Positions 53,966 through 64,000 of a stretch of DNA of 64,000 bases are shown in pieces. Source of the DNA: UBA5069 sp964560495 (GTDB lineage Bacteria > Chloroflexota > Anaerolineae > Caldilineales > Caldilineaceae); NCBI GenBank assembly GCA_964560495.1, contig CAZLMM010000012.1, positions 51,574 to 115,573 of the forward strand. The letters run 5' to 3'. The notes under the pieces are model-generated. The model was given only the letters and a program-made list of their open reading frames with translations, was not told the DNA's origin and searched no databases. Made by a program: the position numbers and the translations under genes. Position 1 is the first letter of the stretch. Each line of letters starts with the position of its first letter.

Positions 53966-55289
53966 GGCTTTCCCATTTTTCCAGACGTTCGTCCACTTCC
54001 GCCACCGAGGTGACGCCGCGCACTTCGGCAAGAAATGTGCGCACATCGGGCGTCAATTCGCGCAGCCGGGTCAGCTTGGGGTAAAGTGGGCTGACGCTGG
54101 CAGGACTGCCGCCATAGCTGCCATGAAATGCGAAGTAGGCCTGGTTGAGTTTGCGAATGGGGAAGCCGTTTTCCACAAAGAGCTGGCGGCGCAGTTCCAT
54201 ATACTTTTCCGCGTCTTCCACACGGCCAAAGAAGAGCAGCTTGTCCACCGTCTCGCGCGTCTGGCGCATTTCGGCGTTGAAATCGAAGACAGGCGCATCG
54301 CTCTCTGCGAGCGGCGCGGGCGAGGACGGAATCGGCGGCGGAACGCTTTCGGGGTAATACATTTGCAGCGCTCGTGCGCCGATCTCATCGCCCACGATGT
54401 CGGCCACGGTCTCATTGATGGTCGTCAGGTCTGGATTGGCGTTGTAGAGCAGACCCAAGGGGAACATGGTCAAGTAGTTGTGGGTCCACTCATGGGCGAC
54501 GGTGCTGAGAATCCATGGCAGGGAAGCCCGGTCAACGACCATTGCGGGATAAGCGCCTAACCCCCCCACATTGGTGACATAGGCGCTCATGCTGTTCTCA
54601 GATTCGATTCCCGCCTCTGCGTCTTCGATCTCCTCTAGGGAAATCGACGCATCGAGCATCTGGCTGTAGGCCGTGGTGATGCGCTCGCGTGGGCTGACAA
54701 CGAGTTTCTTGGGCGGTTCAGTGAAGGTGAAAAAGACGGGCGGGAAGGAGGCGCCGCCCACCGCCAGCCCCTCATCGACCAGGACGCGCGCAACTTGCGA
54801 TTCGATGACCTGTTCGATCGTTGCCCGGTCGGTCTGCTGTTGACTGCGCAGCGCATCTATCTGCTCTTGCAACGCGATGGTCTCGCCAGCCTGCAATTCG
54901 CCATTTTGGGCGAGAATGTCACTGATGTCCCGCTCCAGGCTGCGGATGTCGCTGGCGCGACCCAGATAACGCTTGACAAGGGACGCAGCCTCATCGAGGG
55001 CAAGGGCGTCGGCGGGGCGGTCGAACTGGGTAGCTAACTTGTCACTGATGGCGGCAACCTCCCAGCCAAAAAAGTCAAAACGATGGGCGCTCACGGCAGC
55101 GCCAATGCGTGCATCGCGCTCCAGATGGGCCGGCAATGCGCCGCCGCCTGCCATGCCCACCACCAAGAAGAAGAGCAAGGGCCAGCGCACTGCGCGCCAT
55201 AGGCTGCGTGCAATGCGAAATCTGCGTCTGACAGGTAGGTGAGCTACCTCCTGCACCACAAAGTTGGCGGCGGTTGGCTGTACACTCAT
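53958..55289 (-). CDS. Membrane-anchored zinc-peptidase-like protein of unknown function
   Basis: The 443-residue product starts with a basic region and a transmembrane helix (about 32-52), then a helical region with a coiled coil (about 95-160: LERDISDILAQNGELQ, QIDALRSQQQ). The C-terminal half has a zincin signature: VAHEWTHNYL (HExxH, about 275), followed about 25 residues on by TINETVADIVGDEIG, a likely third ligand Glu. I do not recognise a named family, but the pattern fits a metallopeptidase facing outside. A TATACT box (55330-55325) lies about 35 bases upstream. SfsA begins inside its last bases, implying coupled translation. Confidence 0.72.
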   Translation of the reverse strand: MSVQPTAANFVVQEVAHLPVRRRFRIARSLWRAVRWPLLFFLVVGMAGGGALPAHLERDARIGAAVSAHRFDFFGWEVAAISDKLATQFDRPADALALDEAASLVKRYLGRASDIRSLERDISDILAQNGELQAGETIALQEQIDALRSQQQTDRATIEQVIESQVARVLVDEGLAVGGASFPPVFFTFTEPPKKLVVSPRERITTAYSQMLDASISLEEIEDAEAGIESENSMSAYVTNVGGLGAYPAMVVDRASLPWILSTVAHEWTHNYLTMFPLGLLYNANPDLTTINETVADIVGDEIGARALQMYYPESVPPPIPSSPAPLAESDAPVFDFNAEMRQTRETVDKLLFFGRVEDAEKYMELRRQLFVENGFPIRKLNQAYFAFHGSYGGSPASVSPLYPKLTRLRELTPDVRTFLAEVRGVTSVAEVDERLEKWESHE

Positions 55290-55628
55290 TCGATGGCGTC
55301 ATCCTTTCCTCACAAATCACTCCGAGTATAGCATAATTGAACCGTCGACGACTGTTTGCATCCCCACCTATTCAATGCTAGACTTACGCATCTTCACTGA
55401 GATTCGTCGCTCTTGCCGACCGTATCGTTCGTTTGTCAGACAACTGAATCGGTTATACCCGCAATGAGCCGGCGCCAGGTAATGTTTGCTGGCGTTTATG
55501 TCCCCATACAGTTGTCCTGCTCCTCGTCGCAATTCTCGTCTCTGGGGGCTGCACGTCTCGTTGTCCGGTTGTTTCGCCGACCATCTTCGTTTGACGACTA
55601 TTTCGCTAAGAACAATAAGGAGGAAGTC

Positions 55629-58373
55629 ATGGTAGAGCTTTGGTATGCGCCTGCGCTGCATTCGCGCGCGGCTGTATGGCTGCTTAAAGTCAGCCTGATC
55701 GTTAGTTTGGCGGTTGTCGCTGGGGCGATGGGCGGCCGGGTCGCGCTTGCCGCGCCCAGCGATCCATTGGAGGTGACGGTAGACGGTCGCATCGTGACCT
55801 ATGATCCGACCACTGCCCAAGGCCAGCTCAACGGCGCGGTGGCGTCTCTGCAAGAGGTGCTGAATGCGCTGGCGCCGGGACCTGTCCAGGCGAATTTGGT
55901 CGAGCGGGAAATGACTGATGGCGCCGTCGTAGTCTTGCCCGACGTCGAAGCCGTGGTTCAGGATCACTTTATTCGACTCACCAATCTTTCCCAATTGCTT
56001 GCGCTCGAAGGCAACATTTCCATCTGGATCAGCGGCGGCGATGCGGTCAGCAGCTGGAAGATCTGCATCATCATCACCTGGGGCAGCTACGACAACCCCA
56101 TCGTGACAGTAGATCACAAATCGGTGGACGCCAGCAATGTGGTGGTGGAGCTGAACAACAAACCGAGCAACCTCACCTTGCTCAGCGAGGCGTTGGGCAC
56201 ATTGCCCATGACCGCCACCAACGTCATCGTGGTCAGCAACGGCGTAACGCTCACCACGCCGGCGGCGCAAGCTGTGGTCACTGGCAATCACATCGACGTC
56301 ACCAACCTGACGCAAGAACTGGCAGTGCATGGTCGGCTTTCTATCTGGATTGAGGGGACGACCTGGCGCATCTGCATCATCATCACATGGAACAGTAAGG
56401 CTGCGCTTTCAGCCACAGTGGACGCGCGCGCCGTAACCAATGGTGGGCAGGCAGCCGAAATCAACGGAGTCAAGGCTGAGATGGAACAAGTGTTGGCCAT
56501 CGAAGCCGGCGAGACGATCACCGAAGACGACTTGACGATCATCGCCGCCCCTGGCGTGACCATTACCGTTCCCGCTGCCTTTGCGGTCATCAAAGGCAAC
56601 AAGATCGCCTTCCACAACCTGACTGATGAACTGGCCAGTTACGGCCGCCTGGAGATCTGGATCGGCCATGAGCCGTGGCGCATCTGCATCATCATTATCT
56701 GGGGCAGCGACGCCAATCTTTCGGCGACAACGGATGGGCGTCCTTCCACCGTTGAAGACCCGGTGGTGATGGTGAACGGTGTACTGGCAGACGTGGAGCG
56801 CGTGTTGGCCATCAACGGCTCCGACGTGGTGACGGACAGCAGCCTGGAGATTGCCACACTCACCGGCGTGACCATCACCGCGCCAGCGGCCTACGCCGTG
56901 ATGACGGGCAACCGCATCGCATTCCACAACCTGGGTCAGCAGCTTGCCGAATATGGCCGCATCTCCATCTGGATCAGCGGCAAGGGCTGGCGCATCTGCA
57001 TCATTATCGTGTGGGGCAGCGACAGCGCGCTCTTCGCAACGGTGGATGGCCGCCCGACGACGGTCGAAGATCCGGTGGCATTGGTGGACGGCGCGCCCTC
57101 GGATGTGGAGCGCGTCCTTGCCATCAACGGCTCGGAGGTGGTGACAGACAGCAATCTGGAAATCTCCACTCCCGACGGGACGTCCCTCAGCGTCCCAGAA
57201 GCGCAGGCTGTGGTCACGGGCAATCAGATTGTCATCAGCAACCTGGGGCAGCAGCTGGCTCAATACGGCCAACTCGGTGTCTGGATCGGGGGCAAGAACT
57301 GGCGCATCTGTATTATCATTGTCTGGGGCAGCGCCGATACGCCCACGGCCACAGTCGATGGTCGCGATGTGATCATTATCGACTCGTTGGCGCAGCTCGA
57401 TGGCGCAACCATCGACTTTGCTCGCGCCCTCGACATCATCGGCGCCGCGCCCATGACCAGCGCTGACTTGCAGGTCGTCGCTGTAGATGGCGTGACCTTG
57501 ACCGCGCCGGGCGCCTATGCAGTCATGCGCGGCAGTCATGTGGAGCTGCACGGTTTGAGCGAGCAACTGGCGCAGCGCCTGGTCATCAATATCTGGGTCA
57601 CGTTGGGCAAAGTGCGCATCTGCGTCACCATCGAGATCGATGACGACGGCGTCGTCACGGTTTCGCTCAATGGGCGTCCGGTGACTTCAGAAGGCGCAGT
57701 GGCCGTCATGGCCGGAACAGAGGTTGACCCGGCGCGTCTCTTCGCCGCGCGAGAAGGTCAGCCGCCTACCACGACCACCACCATCGAATTGGTCAAGAAC
57801 GGTGTGGCAACGCCCGTCCCCAATGCCCAGGCCATCCTGGTCGGCGAGCACATTACCATGACCGGCCCGGCGGATGTACTGCAGGGGGTGCGCGTCTCCA
57901 TTTGGATCCGCTACCGTGATTTTAGCATCTGCATCATCATCTCCTTCGAGCGGCTGGTCAGCCCTGATGGCGGCGTTGTGGTCGATGTGCCGCCGCACCA
58001 GGTGCACAGCGGGCTAGACCTGAGCTACCTGGCCCTGTCGGGGCCGAGCAAACCGTTGCCTGCCGGCGCGATTGGTATGCGTCACTTCAACTTGTTGGCC
58101 CATAGTACGGCCGGCCCGGTGCATCAGCTGGATGTGGATTACAGCATCAAGGCGACCTACACCGATGCACAACTGGCGAGTCTGAACATCGAAGAGAACT
58201 CGTTGCGGCTCATGGCGCTGGACGCAGCGACCAACACTTGGCAGCCCGTGTCCAGTGTGGTCGATGCGCCCAACAACATGGTCACCGGGACGCTCAACCA
58301 CTTCAGCGAGTTTGCTGTGGTGGGCGACCCCGTCGCCGAGCGCAAGACCTTCTTGCCGATCATCGACCGATAG
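55629..58373 (+). CDS. Secreted protein of seven tandem ~104-residue repeats
   Basis: The ATG at 55629 follows AATAAGGAGGAAGTC. The 914-residue product has a signal peptide (cleavage near VALAAPS). Seven repeats follow, each ending in IWI.....W(R/K)ICIII.WGS: the Trp or equivalent codon begins at 56055, 56364, 56676, 56988, 57300, 57612 and 57920, a period of 309-312 bases. Each unit contains a TVDGR.. start, an AINGSxVVTDSxLEI-like middle and a (A/G)YAVxTGN(R/Q)I segment. The last two units are more divergent. A C-terminal beta domain follows, ending in KTFLPIIDR, another member of the FLP/YLP motif. I know no family for the repeat. It likely forms a fibre or surface layer. Confidence 0.82.
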   Translation: MVELWYAPALHSRAAVWLLKVSLIVSLAVVAGAMGGRVALAAPSDPLEVTVDGRIVTYDPTTAQGQLNGAVASLQEVLNALAPGPVQANLVEREMTDGAVVVLPDVEAVVQDHFIRLTNLSQLLALEGNISIWISGGDAVSSWKICIIITWGSYDNPIVTVDHKSVDASNVVVELNNKPSNLTLLSEALGTLPMTATNVIVVSNGVTLTTPAAQAVVTGNHIDVTNLTQELAVHGRLSIWIEGTTWRICIIITWNSKAALSATVDARAVTNGGQAAEINGVKAEMEQVLAIEAGETITEDDLTIIAAPGVTITVPAAFAVIKGNKIAFHNLTDELASYGRLEIWIGHEPWRICIIIIWGSDANLSATTDGRPSTVEDPVVMVNGVLADVERVLAINGSDVVTDSSLEIATLTGVTITAPAAYAVMTGNRIAFHNLGQQLAEYGRISIWISGKGWRICIIIVWGSDSALFATVDGRPTTVEDPVALVDGAPSDVERVLAINGSEVVTDSNLEISTPDGTSLSVPEAQAVVTGNQIVISNLGQQLAQYGQLGVWIGGKNWRICIIIVWGSADTPTATVDGRDVIIIDSLAQLDGATIDFARALDIIGAAPMTSADLQVVAVDGVTLTAPGAYAVMRGSHVELHGLSEQLAQRLVINIWVTLGKVRICVTIEIDDDGVVTVSLNGRPVTSEGAVAVMAGTEVDPARLFAAREGQPPTTTTTIELVKNGVATPVPNAQAILVGEHITMTGPADVLQGVRVSIWIRYRDFSICIIISFERLVSPDGGVVVDVPPHQVHSGLDLSYLALSGPSKPLPAGAIGMRHFNLLAHSTAGPVHQLDVDYSIKATYTDAQLASLNIEENSLRLMALDAATNTWQPVSSVVDAPNNMVTGTLNHFSEFAVVGDPVAERKTFLPIIDR

Positions 58374-58613
58374 CAGGTTGGGCGAGAATGGCGGCATTGC
58401 ATCTGGCCGTCATTCTCGCCCCGGCAAGTGCAATTCAGGTTGGGTGCAGACCACTGTACGGGCATGAACCGCTTCGAGCCTGGGGTAAAAGCGGCTGACC
58501 CCTCTTTCTTTGACTTAGCCAACGGCACGGTTTATCATTCTCAAAGGGGGCGAATGATGAACAGATGGTGGATCAGTCTGGGGTCAGATTTTTCAACACA
58601 TCGATCAGGATGA

Positions 58614-58919
58614 ATGCCTATGCCAATCAGTACATCGTCCTTTGGCGACGAGCGGGACCGCAAATATACGGAGTATCAAAGCGAAGAACAGTATGACGCA
58701 GAGACCCTCGACTTCCCCGGTCTTTCTCTCAGCCAGGCCGAGACCTATTTGAAGCGGTTGGGCGGCGGCGTGGAAGAGAAGCACCGCCGCGTTGAAGGCA
58801 TTGGCTGGAAGGCCGACATCGCTGCGACTGAAAGCGGCGTCGCCGTCACCTTTATGGCCCATGATGAACTTCTCGACGACCTGATCCGCCGCTTCGAAGA
58901 GTGGGTAGAGCGAGGCTGA
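58614..58919 (+). CDS. Small acidic protein upstream of mevalonate decarboxylase
   Basis: The 101-residue product starts with MPMPISTSSFGDERDRKY and has DAETLDFPGLSLSQAETYLKRL and a C-terminal amphipathic helix (ELLDDLIRRFEEWVE). No signal peptide, Cys or known motif is present, and I do not recognise a family. It ends one base before the start codon of the decarboxylase gene, so the two are surely co-transcribed and translationally linked. This position suggests a role near isoprenoid synthesis, but nothing in the sequence proves it. The upstream gap 58374-58613 shows only a GGGGTCAG-like repeat pair. Confidence 0.65.
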   Translation: MPMPISTSSFGDERDRKYTEYQSEEQYDAETLDFPGLSLSQAETYLKRLGGGVEEKHRRVEGIGWKADIAATESGVAVTFMAHDELLDDLIRRFEEWVERG

Positions 58920-58920
58920 A

Positions 58921-59910
58921 ATGGGCAAAGTAACCGTTCGCGCCGGCAGCAACATCGCCTTCATCAAATACTGGGGCGTGGCCGACGCCCAGATCAACCT
59001 CCCCCTCAACAACTCCATCAGCATGACCCTGGCCGACGCCTACACGACCACCACCGTCGAGTGGCTCGGGGGTCCCGTGGGTGCAGACGAGGTTGTCATT
59101 GACAATCGGCGGCTGGACGAGCGCGCTGCTGAACGCATCGTGCGCCACCTGGATCGTCTGCGGGCGCTTGCCGGCGTCGATCAGCGCGCACGGGTTGTCA
59201 GCCAGAACAACTTTCCCATGGCCTCGGGCATCGCCAGCTCTGCCAGCGGTTTTGCCGCACTGACCGTGGCGGGCTGCGCCGCGCTTGGCCTGGAGCTAGA
59301 CGCCACGCGACTTTCGGCCCTGGCGCGGCGTGGGAGCGGTTCAGCCAGTCGCAGCCTCTTCGCCGGCTTCGTGGAATGGGAAGCAGGAGATGACGACGCC
59401 ACCAGCGTCGCCCGTCAGATCGCCCCGCCGGAGCACTGGGCGTTGGCCGACGTGGTGGCGGTGGTGAGCGCCGCAGCCAAGGTGGTGAGCAGCGAGCACG
59501 GCCACACCCTGGCTATAACCAGCCCCCTCAACGCCGGGCGTATTGCCAGCCTCCCCTGCGCCCTGGGCGAAGTGCGCGACGCGATTGTACAGCGCGATCT
59601 GCGCCTCCTTGGCCCCATCATCGAGCGCGATGCGCTGACCATGCACGCGGTGATGATGACCGGTGCGCCGAGCCTGCTCTATTGGCGGCCGGCCACCGTG
59701 GAAATCATCCAGGCCGTGCGCCAATGGCGGCGCGAGGACGACCTGCCGGTCTATTTCACCATCGACGCCGGGCCGAACGTACATCTCATTTGTGAACAGA
59801 GCAATGTGCAGGAAGTCGAACGGAGGTTGGCAGGCCTGACCAGTATCCAGAGCATCTTGACCAGCCGCCCCGGTCATGAACCGCAGCTGCTTTCACAACA
59901 CCTTGCCTAG
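58921..59910 (+). CDS. mvaD: Mevalonate (di)phosphate decarboxylase, GHMP family
   Basis: The 329-residue product begins with VRAGSNIAFIKYWGVADAQINLP, the signature of diphosphomevalonate decarboxylases; the strand-loop NNSISMTL, the ATP-loop ASGIASSASGFAAL, and SGSASRSLFAGFVEW follow, then a DAGPNVHLIC C-terminal strand. It makes isopentenyl (di)phosphate by ATP-driven decarboxylation in the mevalonate pathway. In some Chloroflexi the homologue prefers mevalonate 5-phosphate and works with isopentenyl phosphate kinase; the sequence alone does not tell which applies here. No other mevalonate gene lies in the window. Confidence 0.88.
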   Translation: MGKVTVRAGSNIAFIKYWGVADAQINLPLNNSISMTLADAYTTTTVEWLGGPVGADEVVIDNRRLDERAAERIVRHLDRLRALAGVDQRARVVSQNNFPMASGIASSASGFAALTVAGCAALGLELDATRLSALARRGSGSASRSLFAGFVEWEAGDDDATSVARQIAPPEHWALADVVAVVSAAAKVVSSEHGHTLAITSPLNAGRIASLPCALGEVRDAIVQRDLRLLGPIIERDALTMHAVMMTGAPSLLYWRPATVEIIQAVRQWRREDDLPVYFTIDAGPNVHLICEQSNVQEVERRLAGLTSIQSILTSRPGHEPQLLSQHLA

Positions 59911-60020
59911 AATCCTGGTGAAGTTGTGCGCATCATCGTCACCGTGGGTCGGATTCGCTCTTCAACCTGTGCTATGTCATCGCCGCCGCGCAGCTACTTC
60001 CCCGTGGCGTCTACATCGCC

Positions 60021-60103
60021 ATGAATGGTCGAGTCTTCACCTGGGACAACGTTTACAAGGATCGAGAGTACGGCATTTTTGAGACGCTGAGGGGAGAAAC
60101 TGC

Positions 60104-60107
<4 letters not shown>
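60021..60107 (+). pseudogene. Short gene fragment or small ORF before the Kbl gene
   Basis: The frame reads MNGRVFTWDNVYKDREYG, ending with LRGETA and a TGA that overlaps the kbl start (ATGA). Codons upstream in the same frame also look coding (SLFNLCYVIAAAQLLPRG) but lack a start, so this may be the C-terminal remnant of a lost gene or a very small peptide. I do not recognise a family. The overlap suggests it helps couple translation into the kbl gene. Confidence 0.4.
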
Positions 60108-62310
<2,203 letters not shown>

Positions 62311-62390
62311 CCATTGCAGAATCATTGATGCACGAAATGGCGGCGGGTCGCCTGCAAGCCTTCGTTTAAGTACAGCGAAATGGTGGTGGT

Positions 62391-62843
62391 ATGTCAGCCA
62401 ACAGAGCGTCCAGTGGTTTTACCGTGGTTGAATTGACGCTGGAAGAATCGCCATCTCCCGACCACGTCGAGCGTGTGCATCGTGGGCTGTCGGAGTTCAA
62501 CCGCCGCCATCTGCCCGATAACGGCTATCGACCGTTGACAATCCTGGCGCGTACTGGCGACAACACGGTCGTGGGTGGGCTGCTTGGCGCAATTTACTGG
62601 GGTGTGGCCGCAGTGGACATCCTGTGGCTGGATGACTGTGCGCAGGGTCAGGGCGTCGGCTCCAGGATGATGCAAATGGTGGAGGAAGAGGCGCGCACGG
62701 CCGGTTGTTCCTGTGTGCACCTGGACACCATGAGTTTTCAGGCGCTCAGCTTCTATGAGAAGCTGGGTTATCGAATCTTTGGCGTACTCAATGGCTATGC
62801 TGACGGTGTGAGTCGCTATTATCTGGTGAAGGAATTGAAATGA
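62391..62843 (+). CDS. GNAT family N-acetyltransferase
   Basis: The 150-residue product is a single GNAT domain. It shows NRRHLPDNGYRPLTILART, a core strand VVGGLLGAIYWGVAAVDILWLD, the acetyl-CoA loop AQGQGVGSRMMQMVEEEA, and the C-terminal VHLDTMSFQALSFYEKLGYRIFG (given in short pieces; typical of the family). The acceptor substrate is unknown. It is 80 bases downstream of the threonine dehydrogenase gene and in the same direction. Confidence 0.87.
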   Translation: MSANRASSGFTVVELTLEESPSPDHVERVHRGLSEFNRRHLPDNGYRPLTILARTGDNTVVGGLLGAIYWGVAAVDILWLDDCAQGQGVGSRMMQMVEEEARTAGCSCVHLDTMSFQALSFYEKLGYRIFGVLNGYADGVSRYYLVKELK

Positions 62844-62940
62844 AGGAGCAGATTCGCCTGGTACACAATGATCTTGTCGAAGGAACCGGCGCACGGGCCA
62901 GTTCATCAGTCCCGACACGCTCGTGCCCGACGCAGGGCTG

Positions 62941-63537
62941 TTATTCCGCCAGCCACGCCTCGATGAGCGGTCGGGTGACCGACCAATCGCTGTGGACGAT
63001 GCCGGTCATGCCCAGAGCCTGTGCGCCAGCCACGTTGGCAGGCAAGTCGTCAATGAAAAGCGCCTGCGCCGGTGAAAGGTCGAGCAGCTCCAGGGCCAGC
63101 CGATAGATTTCTGGGTCGGGCTTGTGCAGACCCACCTCATTGCTCATCATGACCAGGTCGAATTCGGCCAGTTCGGGTGCGTGCTCGTCCAGCCACAGTA
63201 CGTGTCCATCATTGGTGTTGCTGATCACGGCCACGGCGACGCCGGGGCGCTCTTGTAACTTCGCGGCATAGGCCAACGCTGCGTCGTTGCGCGCCATACC
63301 AGCGCACAGGGCCATCCAGAATGCGTCCAGATCGGGTGTTGCGCCGGCGCGTTCTTGCAGGAAGATGTGCAGGTCATTCAAGTCGATTTTTCCAAGACCC
63401 GCGTCTTGGCCGACTTCGGTGAGCAACTGGGAGATCGTGTGGGCGTCCACCTGGCTCACAGCGGCAAGGCCAGTGCACGTTGACCGATGATCGTAGTGAA
63501 TGAGTACGTTTCCAAGATCGAAGATGACTGCTTTCAT
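62941..63537 (-). CDS. HAD-superfamily hydrolase (YihX-like)
   Basis: The start at 63537 (MKAVIFDLGNVLIHYD) is preferred because the open frame beyond it shows no family-like sequence. The 198-residue product has motif I FDLGNVLIHYD, motif II VISNTND, Lys in motif III (MMSNEVGLHKPDPEIY), and motif IV ALFIDDLPANVAGAQALG. A small helical cap lies between motifs I and II. The arrangement resembles YihX-type sugar-phosphate phosphatases. The substrate is unknown. It is transcribed toward the GNAT gene, which it faces tail to tail. Confidence 0.88.
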   Translation of the reverse strand: MKAVIFDLGNVLIHYDHRSTCTGLAAVSQVDAHTISQLLTEVGQDAGLGKIDLNDLHIFLQERAGATPDLDAFWMALCAGMARNDAALAYAAKLQERPGVAVAVISNTNDGHVLWLDEHAPELAEFDLVMMSNEVGLHKPDPEIYRLALELLDLSPAQALFIDDLPANVAGAQALGMTGIVHSDWSVTRPLIEAWLAE

Positions 63538-63750
63538 GAAGGAACCTCTGTCTTGGCGCCCGTTGTAATCTTCCCATCCGTTGTCGTCTTCTTGCCCCAA
63601 ACGGGAGGTGCGCCCAAACGCAAGTACAACCCAAGCGGCTTCATTGGTTGCCAGAAACCGCCCGATAGTGTATCTTATCTGCCGACGATCTACATCATGC
63701 GTCGTTGCATGATTGCTCGCTAATAGGCGCGACAAATAAAGATCATACAG

Positions 63751-63992
63751 CCGTAGGTGCGGTTTGTAACCGCACGGTCGTGGTTGACCAGAGACGTGCG
63801 GCTACGAGCCCATAGGCATCAAGCGAAGGCGGTGAAAGGGGAAACAGGGTGAGTTTCATCGTAGGTGCGATTTCCATATCGCACCTATGCCAGGAATCAC
63901 GCCCTCGTTTGGGCAATGTTTCGCCTTGATTCCTGTCTATTTTGTGGCAAACATGCGTGGACATGACGACCGGCGGTATGGAAACCGCCGGC
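63751..63992. repeat. Group of GTAGGTGCG-type and related inverted repeats
   Basis: The right end of the window (63538-64000) shows no gene. It holds GTGCGGTTTGTAACCGCAC (63757-63775), GTAGGTGCGAT with ATCGCACCTAT (63861-63871 and 63878-63888), and CCGGCGGT with ACCGCCGG (63970-63977 and 63984-63991) followed by GGCTACGA. Related copies lie at 39371-39397 and 35222-35237. Confidence 0.65.
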
Positions 63993-64000
63993 TACGAACT

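Noticed and set aside
56409..57566. Antisense frame of 385 codons opposite the tandem-repeat gene
   Set aside because: Its repeat period is inherited from the coding strand, and no start context is present.
58440..58600. GGGGTCAG-like repeat pair as an insertion sequence end
   Set aside because: Only short GGTCAG-type words recur and no transposase or clear inverted end is visible.

Overview
The window most resembles a mesophilic or moderately thermophilic member of the Chloroflexota (Anaerolineae/Caldilineae type). This is inferred from gene content and style, not from a marker gene: no rRNA or tRNA was found. The clues are a moderately high GC content, many secreted multidomain proteins with carboxypeptidase-regulatory or PKD-like repeats, a short C-terminal FLP/YLP motif shared by five secreted proteins, an SDR-type threonine dehydrogenase, a mevalonate-type decarboxylase, a membrane pyrophosphatase and caspase-like proteins. 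Promoters of the TTGACA/TATAAT type with 16-18 bp spacers are readable in several places, and some genes appear to have leaderless transcripts.

Layout. 1-2060 (minus strand): a C39-like peptidase cut by the window edge, a truncated glycoside hydrolase family 3 gene and an RpiR-type sugar regulator. 2200-9540: polysaccharide deacetylase lipoprotein, pseudo-receiver/DUF309 fusion, XseB, a VOC protein with a structured leader, a B12-type radical SAM enzyme, a GNAT acetyltransferase, a HAD phosphatase, an unknown protein with a Cys-rich tail, and DinB. 9540-10030 is a cluster of palindromes. 10029-17000: small membrane protein, rhomboid, GNAT, secreted repeat protein, DUF4349 lipoprotein, CBS protein, cysteine desulfurase. 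17142-19193: membrane pyrophosphatase. 19330-20050: two 5'-truncated transposase remnants joined head to head. 20188-20958: SDR dehydrogenase.

21094-27025 is the most intriguing block: three adjacent same-strand genes encode a muramidase with a C-terminal membrane anchor and a glycosidase-like N-terminus, a caspase/gingipain-like peptidase, and a patatin phospholipase. Together they could attack peptidoglycan, protein and lipid. They are followed by a small protein, a META-domain lipoprotein and an unknown protein. 29473-40899: SufE, a two-domain VOC protein, a MITE-like element, a secreted M23/PKD protein coupled to a beta-lactamase-fold hydrolase, a disrupted secreted glycosidase, a YncE-like propeller lipoprotein and an M81 peptidase. 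40940-43325: a PAS-GAF sensor kinase and LuxR-type regulator. 43596-47048: a second caspase protein fused to a degenerate alpha/beta hydrolase domain.

47040-55289: YigZ, a Na+/Ca2+ exchanger overlapping an ADP-ribosylglycohydrolase, a PP2C-like membrane propeller protein, a methyltransferase carrying the second copy of the structured leader, SfsA and a membrane zinc-peptidase-like protein. 55629-58373: a secreted protein of seven tandem units of about 104 residues. 58614-64000: a small acidic protein with mevalonate (di)phosphate decarboxylase, a kbl-tdh threonine-degradation operon, GNAT, HAD and another palindrome-rich region. The intergenic DNA is unusually rich in inverted repeats of several families.
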